Source: an uncultured Methylococcales bacterium (lineage in GTDB: Bacteria > Pseudomonadota > Gammaproteobacteria > Methylococcales > Methylomonadaceae). Taken from it: a stretch of DNA of 40,441 bases. The notes under the pieces are model-generated. The model ran no database searches, was not told the origin of the DNA, and saw nothing but the letters and a program-made list of their open reading frames with translations. A program made the position numbers and the translations under genes. This document shows positions 1 through 9,900 of this stretch, in pieces (position 1 is the first letter of the stretch; each line of letters opens with the position of its first letter). The stretch lies in the NCBI GenBank assembly GCA_903902705.1, contig CAIUVX010000025.1, positions 1 through 40,441 of the forward strand, in the 5' to 3' direction.

Positions 1-285
1 ACTGCCTAAACAGCCCAGTACAGGGTTGCCTGTGTGGACGTTGACAGATAACGGCCAGTTAGTGGTGTAAGTGCTATGGCTAATGGAGACTGTTCCCATA
101 CCGCCTAAACAAATTTCGGCAATAATGCGACCTGCTTCCAAACCACCGATGGCGTTGATACCTGCATCGATGACGGTGCAGCCATTGGCTAACACTTCAA
201 CGCCTAGGCGTAGTTTTGCGGCATTATCCAGCAGGTGTTGAACTAGGGGTTGGGTGAGTTTGTTGACGCTGGCTGTGTGTTCCAT
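1..285 (-). CDS. mch: Methenyltetrahydromethanopterin cyclohydrolase, N-terminal part
   Basis: Only the first 95 codons are inside the window; the gene continues past the left edge. The enzyme interconverts methenyl- and formyl-tetrahydromethanopterin in the cytoplasm, a step of formaldehyde oxidation in methanotrophs and methylotrophs. The translation contains the family signature VIDAGINAIGGLEAGR followed by IAEICLGGMGTVSI, and a PLSVNVHTGNPVLGCLG stretch near the edge. The start is the ATG at 285, inside the 3' end of the upstream ATP-grasp gene (43-bp overlap), so the two are probably co-transcribed and translationally coupled. The signature is distinctive enough for a firm call although two thirds of the protein is missing. 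Confidence 0.93.
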   Translation of the reverse strand, partial: MEHTASVNKLTQPLVQHLLDNAAKLRLGVEVLANGCTVIDAGINAIGGLEAGRIIAEICLGGMGTVSISHSTYTTNWPLSVNVHTGNPVLGCLGS

Positions 286-1385
286 GAGTATAAAGACCTT
301 TGTATAGTGTGTTGTTTAGTGGTTAATTCGTGCAAGACCGCGTAGGCTTGGCTTTGGTGGGCAATGATACTGCAAATTGGCTGCCCTGTCTTACAGATTG
401 CCCCTGCTGCGGGACTATCCATCACGCCGTTTTCCCAGATGTAGCCGTCTGGAATTTGTATATCCTGTTCGGCATAGATGATTTGATAGCCTGTATAAAC
501 TGATTGTGGCGGTGGCTGTAAACATGACTGCCAGTCCTTTGAAGGACTGGCAGTCATTATGTGTCTGCGCAATAAATCAGCATCGTAACACTGCATACTG
601 GCAGGTGGACGCGGATTTATTTCTAACGCATAACTTTCGCCATCGGCATGAATAAAATCCAGTGAGTTTAAACCGTTTAACTTAAAGGCTGGAACAAGTT
701 TTGTTAGCCAGTCGATGATTTGTGTTTTGTGTGTCTCGGCTAGATTGCAATGATTAATAATGCCAGAAAATATAAATTCTTCGCTGTCACTTAAACGGGT
801 AGTCCATTGGGTATTGAAGCCAATAACTTGCAGATGTTGCCCATTGGCTAAAAATAATACTGAATGCTGTGAACCCGCTTGATATTTTTGCCAGTAGACA
901 TTGGAGTTCAAACCTAGGTTTGTATTCCTAACACGCTGAATACCAACACCGCCCTGCCCTCTGCTGGGCTTGATTAACCAATTTTGTGTGTTGTTTGGCT
1001 GTATAAAAGACGTTTCAGGAGTGGGAATGTTAAATTTATCCAGTACAGCAAAAAAATCTACTTTGTTTTGTACCCTGATAAAGGTTTCTGGCGTATTACC
1101 TAACAGGGTTAAACGCGAGTGCAAATAATGCAAACTATCAGGGTATTGTTCAAAACCACTGCCAACAATAAGCTGCGTGACTGCGTAGTGTTGGCTAAAA
1201 TAATCTACAGCTGGGATAAGGGAAGCAACCGTTAAATCGGTTATTTGTTGGTAGTCTAGTGCATAAGCTTGAGTATCTAGGTCAGCAAACAAATCAATGA
1301 CTAAGGGCTTTAAACCCACACAGATTGCCGCTTGTGCCAGCATACGCGCTGAGTTGGCAATGATGAGAATATACTCAGATTTCAA
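243..1385 (-). CDS. ATP-grasp ligase-like protein of the methanopterin (C1) gene cluster
   Basis: A 380-residue ATP-grasp protein. The ATP-binding core is visible as NWLIKPSRGQGGVGIQ at about residues 135-150, and the metal-binding C-terminal motif as ALEINPRPPASMQCYDAD at about 253-270. An N-terminal pre-ATP-grasp segment (residues 4-90) carries an SARMLAQAA motif. ATP-grasp enzymes make carboxylate-amine or carboxylate-thiol bonds using ATP; the substrate cannot be read from the sequence. Genes of this kind sit next to mch in methylotrophs, so a role in making or modifying tetrahydromethanopterin is inferred from context. The start is a TTG at 1385: no in-frame ATG precedes it, and the first internal ATG (codon 15) would remove the conserved N-terminal strand. 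Confidence 0.8.
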   Translation of the reverse strand: MKSEYILIIANSARMLAQAAICVGLKPLVIDLFADLDTQAYALDYQQITDLTVASLIPAVDYFSQHYAVTQLIVGSGFEQYPDSLHYLHSRLTLLGNTPETFIRVQNKVDFFAVLDKFNIPTPETSFIQPNNTQNWLIKPSRGQGGVGIQRVRNTNLGLNSNVYWQKYQAGSQHSVLFLANGQHLQVIGFNTQWTTRLSDSEEFIFSGIINHCNLAETHKTQIIDWLTKLVPAFKLNGLNSLDFIHADGESYALEINPRPPASMQCYDADLLRRHIMTASPSKDWQSCLQPPPQSVYTGYQIIYAEQDIQIPDGYIWENGVMDSPAAGAICKTGQPICSIIAHQSQAYAVLHELTTKQHTIQRSLYSWNTQPASTNSPNP

Positions 1386-1402
1386 GGTGACTTGGCGTAA
1401 AC

Positions 1403-2029
1403 CTACTCCGAAACCGAATCCGAATTATCAACCACTAATCGTCTAAGTGTTTTGTTGATCGCCTCAATATCAAAATCAGTTGGATTAAAATTCTCACCCA
1501 ACCAAGTAAGTATGTGCGTGTCTTCGGTATTTTGTAGGGATTCTAACATATCGGTATAACCCCATATACCGCCGCAATCTTCGGGTGGACAGGCTTTTTC
1601 ACCTTTGATACAACGAGGCTGGCGGACATTAGCATCGACAGGTAGAATTTTTCTCAGTTCAACTTGATGCGTCCAACTGTCTCCTAGATCATACTCATAA
1701 ATAATACTTGCACCTTCTTTAGTAAGTAGGTTTCCCACGGTATATTTTTTTTCATTGCAATTTTGTTTTTCTAGCTCTTCCGTATCCAATAAACCATATT
1801 CATCATCAACGTTGTTACGCTCTGTGTCATTGCTATAAATGACTTTTTCTGCGATAAACTGATGTGCATGAGAATTCTCCCATCCCATCACTGTTTGTAT
1901 CACATAGTGCAGGGCTTCTAAGCTAAGATCGCTAGGCACTAAAATATCACGCCATATCACTGGCTTAGAGTTTTCCAAAATGACCCTAAGATAGTAAACA
2001 GAGAGTGGATAGAGTTGTTCTGTCGCCAT
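1403..2029 (-). CDS. Plasmid pRiA4b ORF-3 family protein
   Basis: About 208 residues from the ATG at 2029. The segment YYLRVILENSKPVIWRDIL followed by SLEALHYVIQTVMGWENSH matches the start of the pRiA4b ORF-3 family (also described as IS1096 TnpR-like), in which a bent beta sheet is followed by a W-aromatic motif. YEYDLGDSWTHQVELRKIL and a Cys-rich PRCIKGEKACPPEDCGGIWGY follow in the usual order. The molecular function of the family is unknown. An in-frame ATG at 2059 would add ten residues and overlap the upstream cysJ stop; 2029 is preferred because it has an AAGG upstream and the family homology begins just after it. It is often carried on mobile or accessory DNA. Confidence 0.8.
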   Translation of the reverse strand: MATEQLYPLSVYYLRVILENSKPVIWRDILVPSDLSLEALHYVIQTVMGWENSHAHQFIAEKVIYSNDTERNNVDDEYGLLDTEELEKQNCNEKKYTVGNLLTKEGASIIYEYDLGDSWTHQVELRKILPVDANVRQPRCIKGEKACPPEDCGGIWGYTDMLESLQNTEDTHILTWLGENFNPTDFDIEAINKTLRRLVVDNSDSVSE

Positions 2030-2048
2030 AAAAACGCCTTGTGCTTGA

Positions 2049-3779
2049 TTAATAAACATCTCTAACGTAACGTTTATTCTTTTTTAGTTGATTCACATAA
2101 TCAATCGCCTGCTGTTCTGATAATTTACCGTGTTCGGCAATCACCTCTAACAAGGCTTTATCGACATCTTTTGCCATACGATACGCATCACCACAGACAA
2201 AGAAATATCCCCCCTGCTCTAACCATTCAAATAGCTCCTTACCATATTCACGCATTCTATCCTGTACATAACACTTCTTGACTTGATCTCTGGAAAAAGC
2301 TAATTCTAAACGGGTAAGCACGCCGTCTTGTTGCAAGCTTAGCAATTCATCTCGATAAATAAAATCAGTCTCTTCATTACGATCACCAAAAAATAACCAA
2401 TTTTTACCTGTCGCTTTGCGGTATTGCCGCTCTTGTAAGAAGGCACGAAAGGGCGCGATACCTGTACCTGGTCCGACCATAATCATCGGCAGACTATTGT
2501 CATCTGGGACTCTAAATACTTTATTTGGCGTAAAGAAACAACGCACCTCAGTTTTTTCATCGACTAAATCCGCCAGAAAAGTTGAGCAAACACCTTTATG
2601 CTCACGCTCATAACCATCATAGCGCACACTAGCAACGGTTAAATGCACAGTTTCAGGATACATTTTGCCGCTAGAAGAAATTGAATACGCACGGTGTTGT
2701 AAGGGTTTGAGTAAGGCAATAAATTCGGCTGCGGTAAATTCACACACAGGATTTTGGCGTAACAAATCCAAGCTATCACGCCCCCATAAATAATTGGCTA
2801 ACTGCTCTTTATCACCCGTGCTTAACAGACCATTCAACTCTTGATTACCTGAGCGGGTAGCGATTTCTTGTAGCAATTCTTTGCTAGGGGTTTTAATTTC
2901 AAACTGAGTGCGTAGCGCGTCTTGCAAGCGGATGACTTCGCCATTAATAGGTTCAAGTTCATCACCGTTACAGCCGATAGCTTGAATAATATCGCTCACT
3001 AATTCAGGGCAGTTAGTCGGTAACACACACAAAGCATCACCTGCTTCATAACTTAGCCCAGAACCAGCAATAGAGATTTCATAATGGCGGGTTTCTTTTG
3101 AAGAATCAGCAGCCGTTAGCAAGCGATTGACCAGCAAAGAGGCGGGGAATGGATTTTTGCGACTGTATTGTGGTGGTGTGGTGACGGGTGTATCCGTATC
3201 AATTGCACTGCTATTGCTCAATTGCGGAATCACTGAGCGCATCCAGTTTTCTGCGGGGGCTTCATAAGCCACATCACAATCGACGCGCTCATAAATGCGG
3301 GTTGCGCCCAATTCGGCTAAGCGGTTATCCCAATCAATACCCGCTTTGCAGAATAAATCGTAACTGGTATCGCCTAAGGCTAATACTGAATATTGAAGTT
3401 TTTCCAAACGAGGCATGGTGTCTGCATTAACTGCTTCCCACAGCACAGACGCATTATCAGGCATTTCGCCTTCGCCATAAGTGCTGGTGACAATCAACAC
3501 GGTGTCCATTGTGGTAAAAGCAATGCTATCAATCGCATCCATACTATTAACCACAGCTTTTAAACCCTGTGTCTTAGCCATAGCAGCAGCATCATAAGCC
3601 ACAGATTCAGCAGTACCTGTTTGACTACCGTATAAAATATGAACTGTGCGGACTGTTGTTGAACTATTCACCCCCGCGTTTTGAATGCTGTTGGTATATA
3701 TGCCCGTAAAAAAACCGCTTAACCAAGCTCGTTGTGCTTCACTGTAAGGGGCATCATGAAGTAGTTGAGGTATTTTCAT
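2049..3779 (-). CDS. cysJ: Sulfite reductase (NADPH) flavoprotein, alpha component
   Basis: A 576-residue diflavin reductase that passes electrons from NADPH through FAD and FMN to the sulfite reductase hemoprotein in assimilatory sulfate reduction. Domains in order: an N-terminal helix, a flavodoxin domain with the FMN loop ILYGSQTGTAES at residues 48-59 and STYGEGEMPDNA further in, a ferredoxin-reductase FAD domain with HRAYSISSS and GVCSTFLADL, and an NADP domain with MVGPGTGIAPFRAFLQER. The C-terminus KRYVRDVY closely resembles that of E. coli CysJ (599 residues). The partner cysI is not in the window. A related diflavin reductase serving another acceptor cannot be fully excluded. Confidence 0.88.
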   Translation of the reverse strand: MKIPQLLHDAPYSEAQRAWLSGFFTGIYTNSIQNAGVNSSTTVRTVHILYGSQTGTAESVAYDAAAMAKTQGLKAVVNSMDAIDSIAFTTMDTVLIVTSTYGEGEMPDNASVLWEAVNADTMPRLEKLQYSVLALGDTSYDLFCKAGIDWDNRLAELGATRIYERVDCDVAYEAPAENWMRSVIPQLSNSSAIDTDTPVTTPPQYSRKNPFPASLLVNRLLTAADSSKETRHYEISIAGSGLSYEAGDALCVLPTNCPELVSDIIQAIGCNGDELEPINGEVIRLQDALRTQFEIKTPSKELLQEIATRSGNQELNGLLSTGDKEQLANYLWGRDSLDLLRQNPVCEFTAAEFIALLKPLQHRAYSISSSGKMYPETVHLTVASVRYDGYEREHKGVCSTFLADLVDEKTEVRCFFTPNKVFRVPDDNSLPMIMVGPGTGIAPFRAFLQERQYRKATGKNWLFFGDRNEETDFIYRDELLSLQQDGVLTRLELAFSRDQVKKCYVQDRMREYGKELFEWLEQGGYFFVCGDAYRMAKDVDKALLEVIAEHGKLSEQQAIDYVNQLKKNKRYVRDVY

Positions 3780-3924
3780 GGCGTTACTGACAAATCAATA
3801 GTTGTGTGGGTTAAGTGTGTAATGCCATTATCTTTGATTTAGTAACTAGAACAAAGTAAGACTTACATATTGGTGAATTAAATACGCAGTTTTCTGTTTT
3901 TATACATCGTATTTATTTTTCTTG

Positions 3925-4025
3925 TTCCCACGCGCTGCGTGGGAATACAGTAACGACGCGACGCGTCCTATTTTTACACAGACCGCCAGCGCGGTCTAAC
4001 GGCATTCCCACGCAGCGCGTGGGAA
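3925..4025. repeat. Composite palindromic intergenic element (REP/BIME-like)
   Basis: Two 21-nt palindromes in mirror orientation bracket this element: TTCCCACGCGCTGCGTGGGAA (3925-3945) and its exact reverse complement (4005-4025). Between them lie two more hairpins, GACGCG-A-CGCGTC (3955-3967) and GACCGC-CAGC-GCGGTC (3981-3996). The G+C-rich block stands out against A+T-rich flanks and sits between cysJ and the HEPN-like gene in a 272-bp gap that otherwise shows no gene. Related single palindromes occur at 19902-19922 and 23908-23928, so this is a dispersed repeat family. Confidence 0.85.
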
Positions 4026-4051
4026 CGAGTAAATCCGACTTGTCTGTTAAA

Positions 4052-4783
4052 TTATTTTTGAGAAAAATAATGGTATGTACTTTTAGAAAAAGTCACATAT
4101 TTTTGCAAAACATCAAAATAATCTTGTCCCCAAAAATCCAAACAAGAATAAGATTCCGACCATTTTCTTTGCGTTTTTCGTATAGTCTCTCTGTCATCTC
4201 CTTGACCTTCTTTACCATAAAACCAATTATTCCATGTCAAATGAGGATATGCAGGTAACTCTTTTTTAATAACTTCTTCTAAAAAACCTGACATATCACA
4301 CCGTTTTGGATTTCGTACTTGTTGCTCAAGAGAAATTTTAGGTAAATGTGGAAAAAAATCGTAACAACAACATCTACGAATATACCAGACTGTTTCATCA
4401 AGATTATCAAGCGCATATTCTTCTAATAAAGAACACCCTTCAAAATAGCGATTTTCACCATATTGATTTAGATATTTAATGAAATTTTCGACATTTTTGG
4501 GAATCCCTAAATCAATATTTTTAATTCCTTTTACTCTACATAATAGCTTTTCAATATCGTGTCCATATTTTGTTGCAGGGATTGTATTAAAAAGCAATAT
4601 AGCTTTTAAATACTTCTCTATAGAATGAAGAGCAGACCATAAAAATGGTTCAACTAAACCTGCTTTATAACTCATTCTTGCGGCAATATAATCTTGGTCA
4701 GCAGTTTTTCTAAACGATTCTCTTGCAAACTCATTAAGAACATCCTGAATTTTTTCATCATCACAAATTGCCATACTCTTCAC
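4052..4783 (-). CDS. HEPN-like domain protein
   Basis: A 243-residue protein of unknown function. Residues 25-85 read like a HEPN helical bundle: DYIAARMSYKAGLVEPFLWS followed by ALHSIEKYLKAILLF and a conserved GHDIEKL. HEPN proteins are often ribonuclease toxins or partners of MNT nucleotidyltransferases. No nucleotidyltransferase gene is adjacent, and I do not see a clear R-x4-6-H ribonuclease motif, so activity is doubtful. The C-terminal half (YIRRCCCYDFFPHLPKI, then a lysine/tryptophan-rich tail) is not recognised. The start is a GTG at 4783 with GGA about seven bases upstream; an ATG at 4774 is the alternative. It is A+T-rich and flanked by repeats, suggesting acquired DNA. Confidence 0.6.
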   Translation of the reverse strand: MKSMAICDDEKIQDVLNEFARESFRKTADQDYIAARMSYKAGLVEPFLWSALHSIEKYLKAILLFNTIPATKYGHDIEKLLCRVKGIKNIDLGIPKNVENFIKYLNQYGENRYFEGCSLLEEYALDNLDETVWYIRRCCCYDFFPHLPKISLEQQVRNPKRCDMSGFLEEVIKKELPAYPHLTWNNWFYGKEGQGDDRETIRKTQRKWSESYSCLDFWGQDYFDVLQKYVTFSKSTYHYFSQK

Positions 4784-4838
4784 TCATCGTTCCAATGCTT
4801 CATTGCCTAGGGCGGACAATGCCCACTCTACATGACTG

Positions 4839-5369
4839 TTATTTCCCCCTAACACATTTAGCAATCGCGTCATCCCCTGCCAAAGAAAGGCAACCTCTTA
4901 AATCCTTTCCTGATTGTTCATGCTGAGGCTGTTGGTAGGTTGGAGCTGGATTTTCAGCTACAGGTTGATAAACTGGCTGAGCAACTGGCGCAGATTGGTA
5001 TTGCTGTGTAGGTACTTGATAATAAGATGTTGGCTGTGCATTATTGGGCGTAACAGCGTTACCTTGTCCTGTACATTGATACTCTTTAATCGCTATACCG
5101 TCAGCACAACCGAAGCTACCCATTTGATTGCATTGTGTTGTTATTCCTCCAAAAGCCTCTGCTCCTGTGTATCCCCAAACGCCACATCTTTTTTTTGCTA
5201 ACTCAATACCTTGTTGCTCCGAAACATGAACATCCTGTCCCTGTCCATATTGATATGACAATTTAACGGTGGCATCGGCACGACTACCGCCAGTTGCAAC
5301 CCAATCTTTATTAACTGAACAGCCAGATAATGCAATAATGAAAACGAATATTGATATTAATTTTTTCAT
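4839..5369 (-). CDS. YecR-like lipoprotein
   Basis: A 176-residue predicted outer-membrane or periplasmic lipoprotein. A 16-residue signal ends in the lipobox ALSG-C with the lipidated Cys at position 17. The central part, WVATGGSRADATVKLSYQYG followed by AKKRCGVWGYTGAEAFGG, resembles the YecR-like lipoprotein family, including the paired cysteines. After about residue 110 a Gln/Pro-rich low-complexity linker is followed by a short tail with two cysteines (GCLSLAGDDAIAKCVRGK) that the E. coli-type family lacks. The function of YecR proteins is not established; E. coli yecR lies among flagellar genes, but nothing nearby here is flagellar. Confidence 0.7.
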   Translation of the reverse strand: MKKLISIFVFIIALSGCSVNKDWVATGGSRADATVKLSYQYGQGQDVHVSEQQGIELAKKRCGVWGYTGAEAFGGITTQCNQMGSFGCADGIAIKEYQCTGQGNAVTPNNAQPTSYYQVPTQQYQSAPVAQPVYQPVAENPAPTYQQPQHEQSGKDLRGCLSLAGDDAIAKCVRGK

Positions 5370-5387
5370 GATGGTATTTTTAGTCAG

Positions 5388-5451
5388 GTAGGGTACGCTG
5401 TGCGTACCGTTAAATCGTTGATTATGGAAAGGTACGCACAGCGTACCCTAC
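5388..5451. repeat. Perfect 21-bp inverted repeat between gltD and the lipoprotein gene
   Basis: Arms at 5388-5408 (GTAGGGTACGCTGTGCGTACC) and 5431-5451 are exact reverse complements separated by a 22-nt loop. Each arm also contains a shorter GGTACGC/GCGTACC palindrome. It lies between two genes of the same strand, just downstream of gltD, so as RNA it could end or stabilise the gltBD transcript. There is no U-tract, and the sequence looks like a dispersed intergenic repeat rather than a classical terminator. Confidence 0.85.
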
Positions 5452-5464
5452 ACTACTACATAAA

Positions 5465-6907
5465 TTAACGCGGCAGTTCTGAGCTACCCATCAAATATTC
5501 ATCCACCGCCCGCGCAGCTTGTCTACCTTCACGAATTGCCCAAACAACTAAAGATTGTCCACGTCGCCCATCACCTGCGGCAAACACTTTATCAACGGAA
5601 GTACGGTATTGTTTGTCGTTGGCTTTGATATGACCGCGTTCTAACTCAACCCCTAAATCCACTAATAAACCTTCGTGTACTGGATTAGTAAAGCCCATTG
5701 CTAAAAACACAATGTCCGCTTCTAAGCTAAATTCGCTATTCGGCTTATTGCTCATTTTCCACTGACCGCCTTCTTGCTTCCATTCCACTTCGACTGCGTT
5801 GAGATGAGTGATTTTGCCGTCCGCACCTGTGACGCTTTGGGTATTCACGCTGAAATAGCGTTGTTTAACGCCTTCTTGCTGAGAAGAACTGGTGCGGAAT
5901 TTATTGGGCCAGTTAGGCCAAGTGAGTAATTTATTTTCTTTTTCTGGGGGCTGAGGCAAAATTTCCAACTGAACGACTGAAACCGCGCCTTGACGGATGG
6001 ATGTGCCGATACAATCAGAACCTGTATCACCGCCACCAATCACCACGACTCGTTTACCCGTAGCAGTAATCGCAATGTCATCAGGAACAACGTCACCTGC
6101 ATTGCGTTTATTTTGTTGACGTAAAAAATCCATCGCAAAATAAACGCCTTCCAAATCGTTACGTCCAGTCACTTCTAAATCACGCGGTTTTTCTGCGCCG
6201 ACTGCCAACACCACAGCATCATAATCAGCCAGTATTTTTTGTGCTGAAATGTCTTTGCCGATGTGGCTATTAGGTCTAAAACGTACACCTTCTGCCTGCA
6301 TTTGTGCAATCCGACGGTCGATGTGGGATTTTTCCATTTTAAAATCAGGAATGCCGTAACGCATTAAGCCACCGATACGATCATTTTTTTCATAAACCAC
6401 GACTTCATGACCTGCTCGCGCCAGTTGTTGTGCGGTTGCCAAACCCGATGGACCTGAACCGACAACCGCCACTTTTTTACCTGTGCGTTGCTGTGGAATT
6501 TGCGGTTTTACCCAGCCCATAGCCCACGCTTTATCGATAATAGCGCATTCGATGGATTTAATCGTGACTGGTGATTCTTGTAAATTCAGCGTACAAGCGG
6601 CTTCACAGGGTGCAGGGCAAATCCGTCCTGTAAATTCAGGAAAGTTATTAGTGCTATGTAGCACACTTAACGCTTGCTCCCAGTCTTGGTGATAAACATC
6701 ATCATTCCATTCGGGAATAATATTGTTTATAGGGCAACCTTGATGACAAAAAGGAATACCGCAATCCATACATCTCGCGCCCTGTTGTGCGACTTCGTCA
6801 TCACTAGGGGCGAGTGTAAATTCACGATAATGTGTAATACGCTCTTCAGCAGGTGCATAGCTGCGCTCAGTGCGTGGTAGTTCCATAAATCCAGTGGGTT
6901 TACCCAT
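5465..6907 (-). CDS. gltD: Glutamate synthase (NADPH) small subunit
   Basis: The 480-residue beta subunit of bacterial GOGAT. It takes electrons from NADPH and passes them via FAD and iron-sulfur clusters to the large subunit, which makes two glutamates from glutamine and 2-oxoglutarate. Visible motifs are the N-terminal cluster ligands [20 protein letters not shown] (about 47-66), a second cysteine set [13 protein letters not shown], the FAD loop [19 protein letters not shown] (about 150) and the NADPH loop [13 protein letters not shown] (about 290). The ATG at 6907 is one base past the gltB stop, so the pair is a tight operon. Length and motifs are standard. Confidence 0.97.
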   Translation of the reverse strand: MGKPTGFMELPRTERSYAPAEERITHYREFTLAPSDDEVAQQGARCMDCGIPFCHQGCPINNIIPEWNDDVYHQDWEQALSVLHSTNNFPEFTGRICPAPCEAACTLNLQESPVTIKSIECAIIDKAWAMGWVKPQIPQQRTGKKVAVVGSGPSGLATAQQLARAGHEVVVYEKNDRIGGLMRYGIPDFKMEKSHIDRRIAQMQAEGVRFRPNSHIGKDISAQKILADYDAVVLAVGAEKPRDLEVTGRNDLEGVYFAMDFLRQQNKRNAGDVVPDDIAITATGKRVVVIGGGDTGSDCIGTSIRQGAVSVVQLEILPQPPEKENKLLTWPNWPNKFRTSSSQQEGVKQRYFSVNTQSVTGADGKITHLNAVEVEWKQEGGQWKMSNKPNSEFSLEADIVFLAMGFTNPVHEGLLVDLGVELERGHIKANDKQYRTSVDKVFAAGDGRRGQSLVVWAIREGRQAARAVDEYLMGSSELPR

Positions 6908-6908
6908 G

Positions 6909-9900
6909 TTAAATAGCCTCTTTTTGAACGGTGGCAGCTTGTGCTAACTCAATTTTTTTCAATGCTTCGCGGTAATCGACAGGCATCACTTTGACAAAAC
7001 GTGGTAAATAGTCTTTCCAATGAGTCAAAATGTGTTTTGCCCGCTGGCTGTTGGTATAGTGCTGATGATTTTGAATGAGCTTCTTCAAGCATCGTGCATC
7101 ATCACGCGTCATATCAGACATCAGATCAACCAGCCCGTGCATTTCCAAATCGCCGCCTTGATGAGCAGTGACTTCCAGCGTTTCATCTTCTATAAGAAGA
7201 GGCTCAAGTTCAACCATTGCCATATTACACAATTTATCAAAATCGCCCGCTTCATCTAATACATAAGCCACGCCGCCTGACATACCCGCAGCGAAATTGC
7301 GTCCAGTTTTACCCAGCACAACCACAACACCGCCTGTCATGTATTCACAGCCGTGATCGCCCACGCCTTCAACGACAGCAATCGCGCCTGAGTTACGCAC
7401 CGCAAAACGTTCACCTGCGATACCGCTGAAATAACATTCACCGCTGACTGCACCGTATAACACGGTGTTACCAACGATAATATTTTCTTCGGGTTTAATT
7501 GGACAGTCTTTGGGTTGATAAATGGCAAGTCGTCCGCCACTCATGCCTTTGCCAACATAATCATTGCCATCGCCTTGCAGCTCGATGCTAATGCCTTGTG
7601 CTAAGAACGCGCCGAAACTTTGTCCAGCGGTGCCTTTGGCATAAATCGCAATGGTGTCATCGGGTAGCCCTTTATGACCATAACGTTTCGCCACTTCACC
7701 TGATAACATTGCCCCAAATGTCCTATTTAAACTACGAATTGGGGTATGAATTTCAACAGGTTTACCCTCATCCAGCGCAAGTTTAGCTTGCGCTATCAGC
7801 GTGTGATCCAAGGCGTGTTCCAAACCGTGATCTTGTGTTTCGGTTTGATAAACCGCCGTGTTGGCATCAACTTCAGGTTTATAGAAAATACGGCTAAAAT
7901 CTAAGCCTTCAGTTTTCCAATGATTAATCGCTTGGTTCATGTCTAATAAATCTGAGCGTCCAATGAGTTCATTCAGGTTGCGGAAGCCTAGTTTTGCCAT
8001 CCACTGACGCACATCTTCTGCCACCATGAAGAAATAATTCACGACGTGTTCAGGTTGTCCTGTAAAACGTTTGCGCAGTTCGGGGTCTTGCGTTGCCACA
8101 CCGACTGGGCAAGTGTTCAAATGACATTTACGCATCATTAAACAGCCTGACACAATCAGCGGCGCGGTAGCAAAACCGAATTCATCCGCGCCTAATAACG
8201 CGCCGATAATGACATCACGACCTGTACGCAAACCACCATCCACCTGCACGGCAATACGTCCGCGTAGTTTGTTCAGCACTAGCGTTTGATGCGTTTCAGC
8301 TAAACCAATTTCCCACGGTAAACCCGCGTGTTTGATAGAGGTCATAGGGCTTGCACCTGTGCCACCATCATAACCTGAAATGGTAACGTGATCGGCGTGC
8401 GCTTTGGCAACCCCAGCGGCAACCGTACCGACACCAACTTCTGATACCAATTTCACACTGATACGCGCTTGTGGATTAACGTTTTTCAAGTCATGAATCA
8501 ATTGCGCTAAATCTTCAATCGAATAAATATCATGATGCGGCGGTGGTGAAATTAAACCCACGCCTTGGGTAGAGTGACGCACTTTAGCAATCACGGCATC
8601 AACTTTATGACCAGGTAATTGACCACCTTCACCAGGTTTCGCGCCTTGACTAACTTTAATTTGAATATCATCGGCATTGACCAAATATTCAGTGGTGACA
8701 CCAAAACGACCTGACGCGACTTGTTTAATCGCTGAACGCATGGAATCGCCATTCGGTAATGGTTTAAAACGTTCAGGTAATTCACCGCCCTCCCCTGTAT
8801 TGGATTTACCGCCGATACGGTTCATGGCAATCGCTAAGTTAGTGTGTGCTTCATAAGAAATTGAACCAAACGACATAGCCCCAGTCGCAAAACGTTTAAC
8901 GATGTCAGCCGCTGATTCGACTTCATCTAATGGCACTGGCGTTGCGGCTTCCTTGAATTTCATCAAACCGCGCAAGGTCAGTAAGTTTTCATTTTGGTCG
9001 TCAATTAAGCGGCAAAACTCAGCGTATTTTTCATAGCTGTTACTGCGGGTTGCGTGTTGCAAGGTGCTAATGGTTGCGGGTGTCCAAGTGTGCGCTTCAC
9101 CGCGCAGACGAAACGCATACTCACCGCCAATATCCAAGGCATTGCGATATAAAGGCGCGTTACCAAAAGCGATACGATGACGACGGATAGTTTCTTCACT
9201 GATTTCAGCAAGTCCCGCGCCTTCTGTGGTGCTGGTTGTACCAGTGAAATACTGATCCAGAAACGGTTCAGCTAAGCCAATAGCGTTAAAAATCTGTGCG
9301 CCACAATACGATTGATAGGTTGAAATGCCCATTTTGGACATAACTTTCAACAAGCCTTTAGATGTCGCTTTAATATAACGTTTATGCGCTTCATATTCAG
9401 ACAGCTCGATTTCTGCACAGAAACTAGACAACGTATCTAAGGCTAAATAAGGATTGACTGCTTCTGCACCGTAAGCCGCTAACAGTGCGAAATGATGCAC
9501 TTCACGCGCTTCACCTGTTTCAACGACTAAGCCCACTTTAGTACGCAAGCCTTCGCGGGTTAAATAATGATGTACCGCAGAGGTTGCTAATAATGCTGGA
9601 ATAGCAATGTAAGCGGCATCCATATTACGGTCAGACAGTACCAAAATATTATTGCCGTCTTCGACCGCTTGTTTAGCTGCAAGGTATATTTTATCTAACG
9701 CGCTTTCCATACCGCTTGCACCTAGATCAACCGAATAACACAGCGTGACTGTTTTAGTTTTAAACGCTCCGCCCGTGCGTGATTCAATACGGCGAATTTT
9801 TTCTAAATCTTGATTGCTTAAAATCGGTTGCTCGACTTCTAAACGCTTGTGAGTGCCGCCTTCATCCAAGCCTAATAAATTAGGACGTGGACCTATCAAT

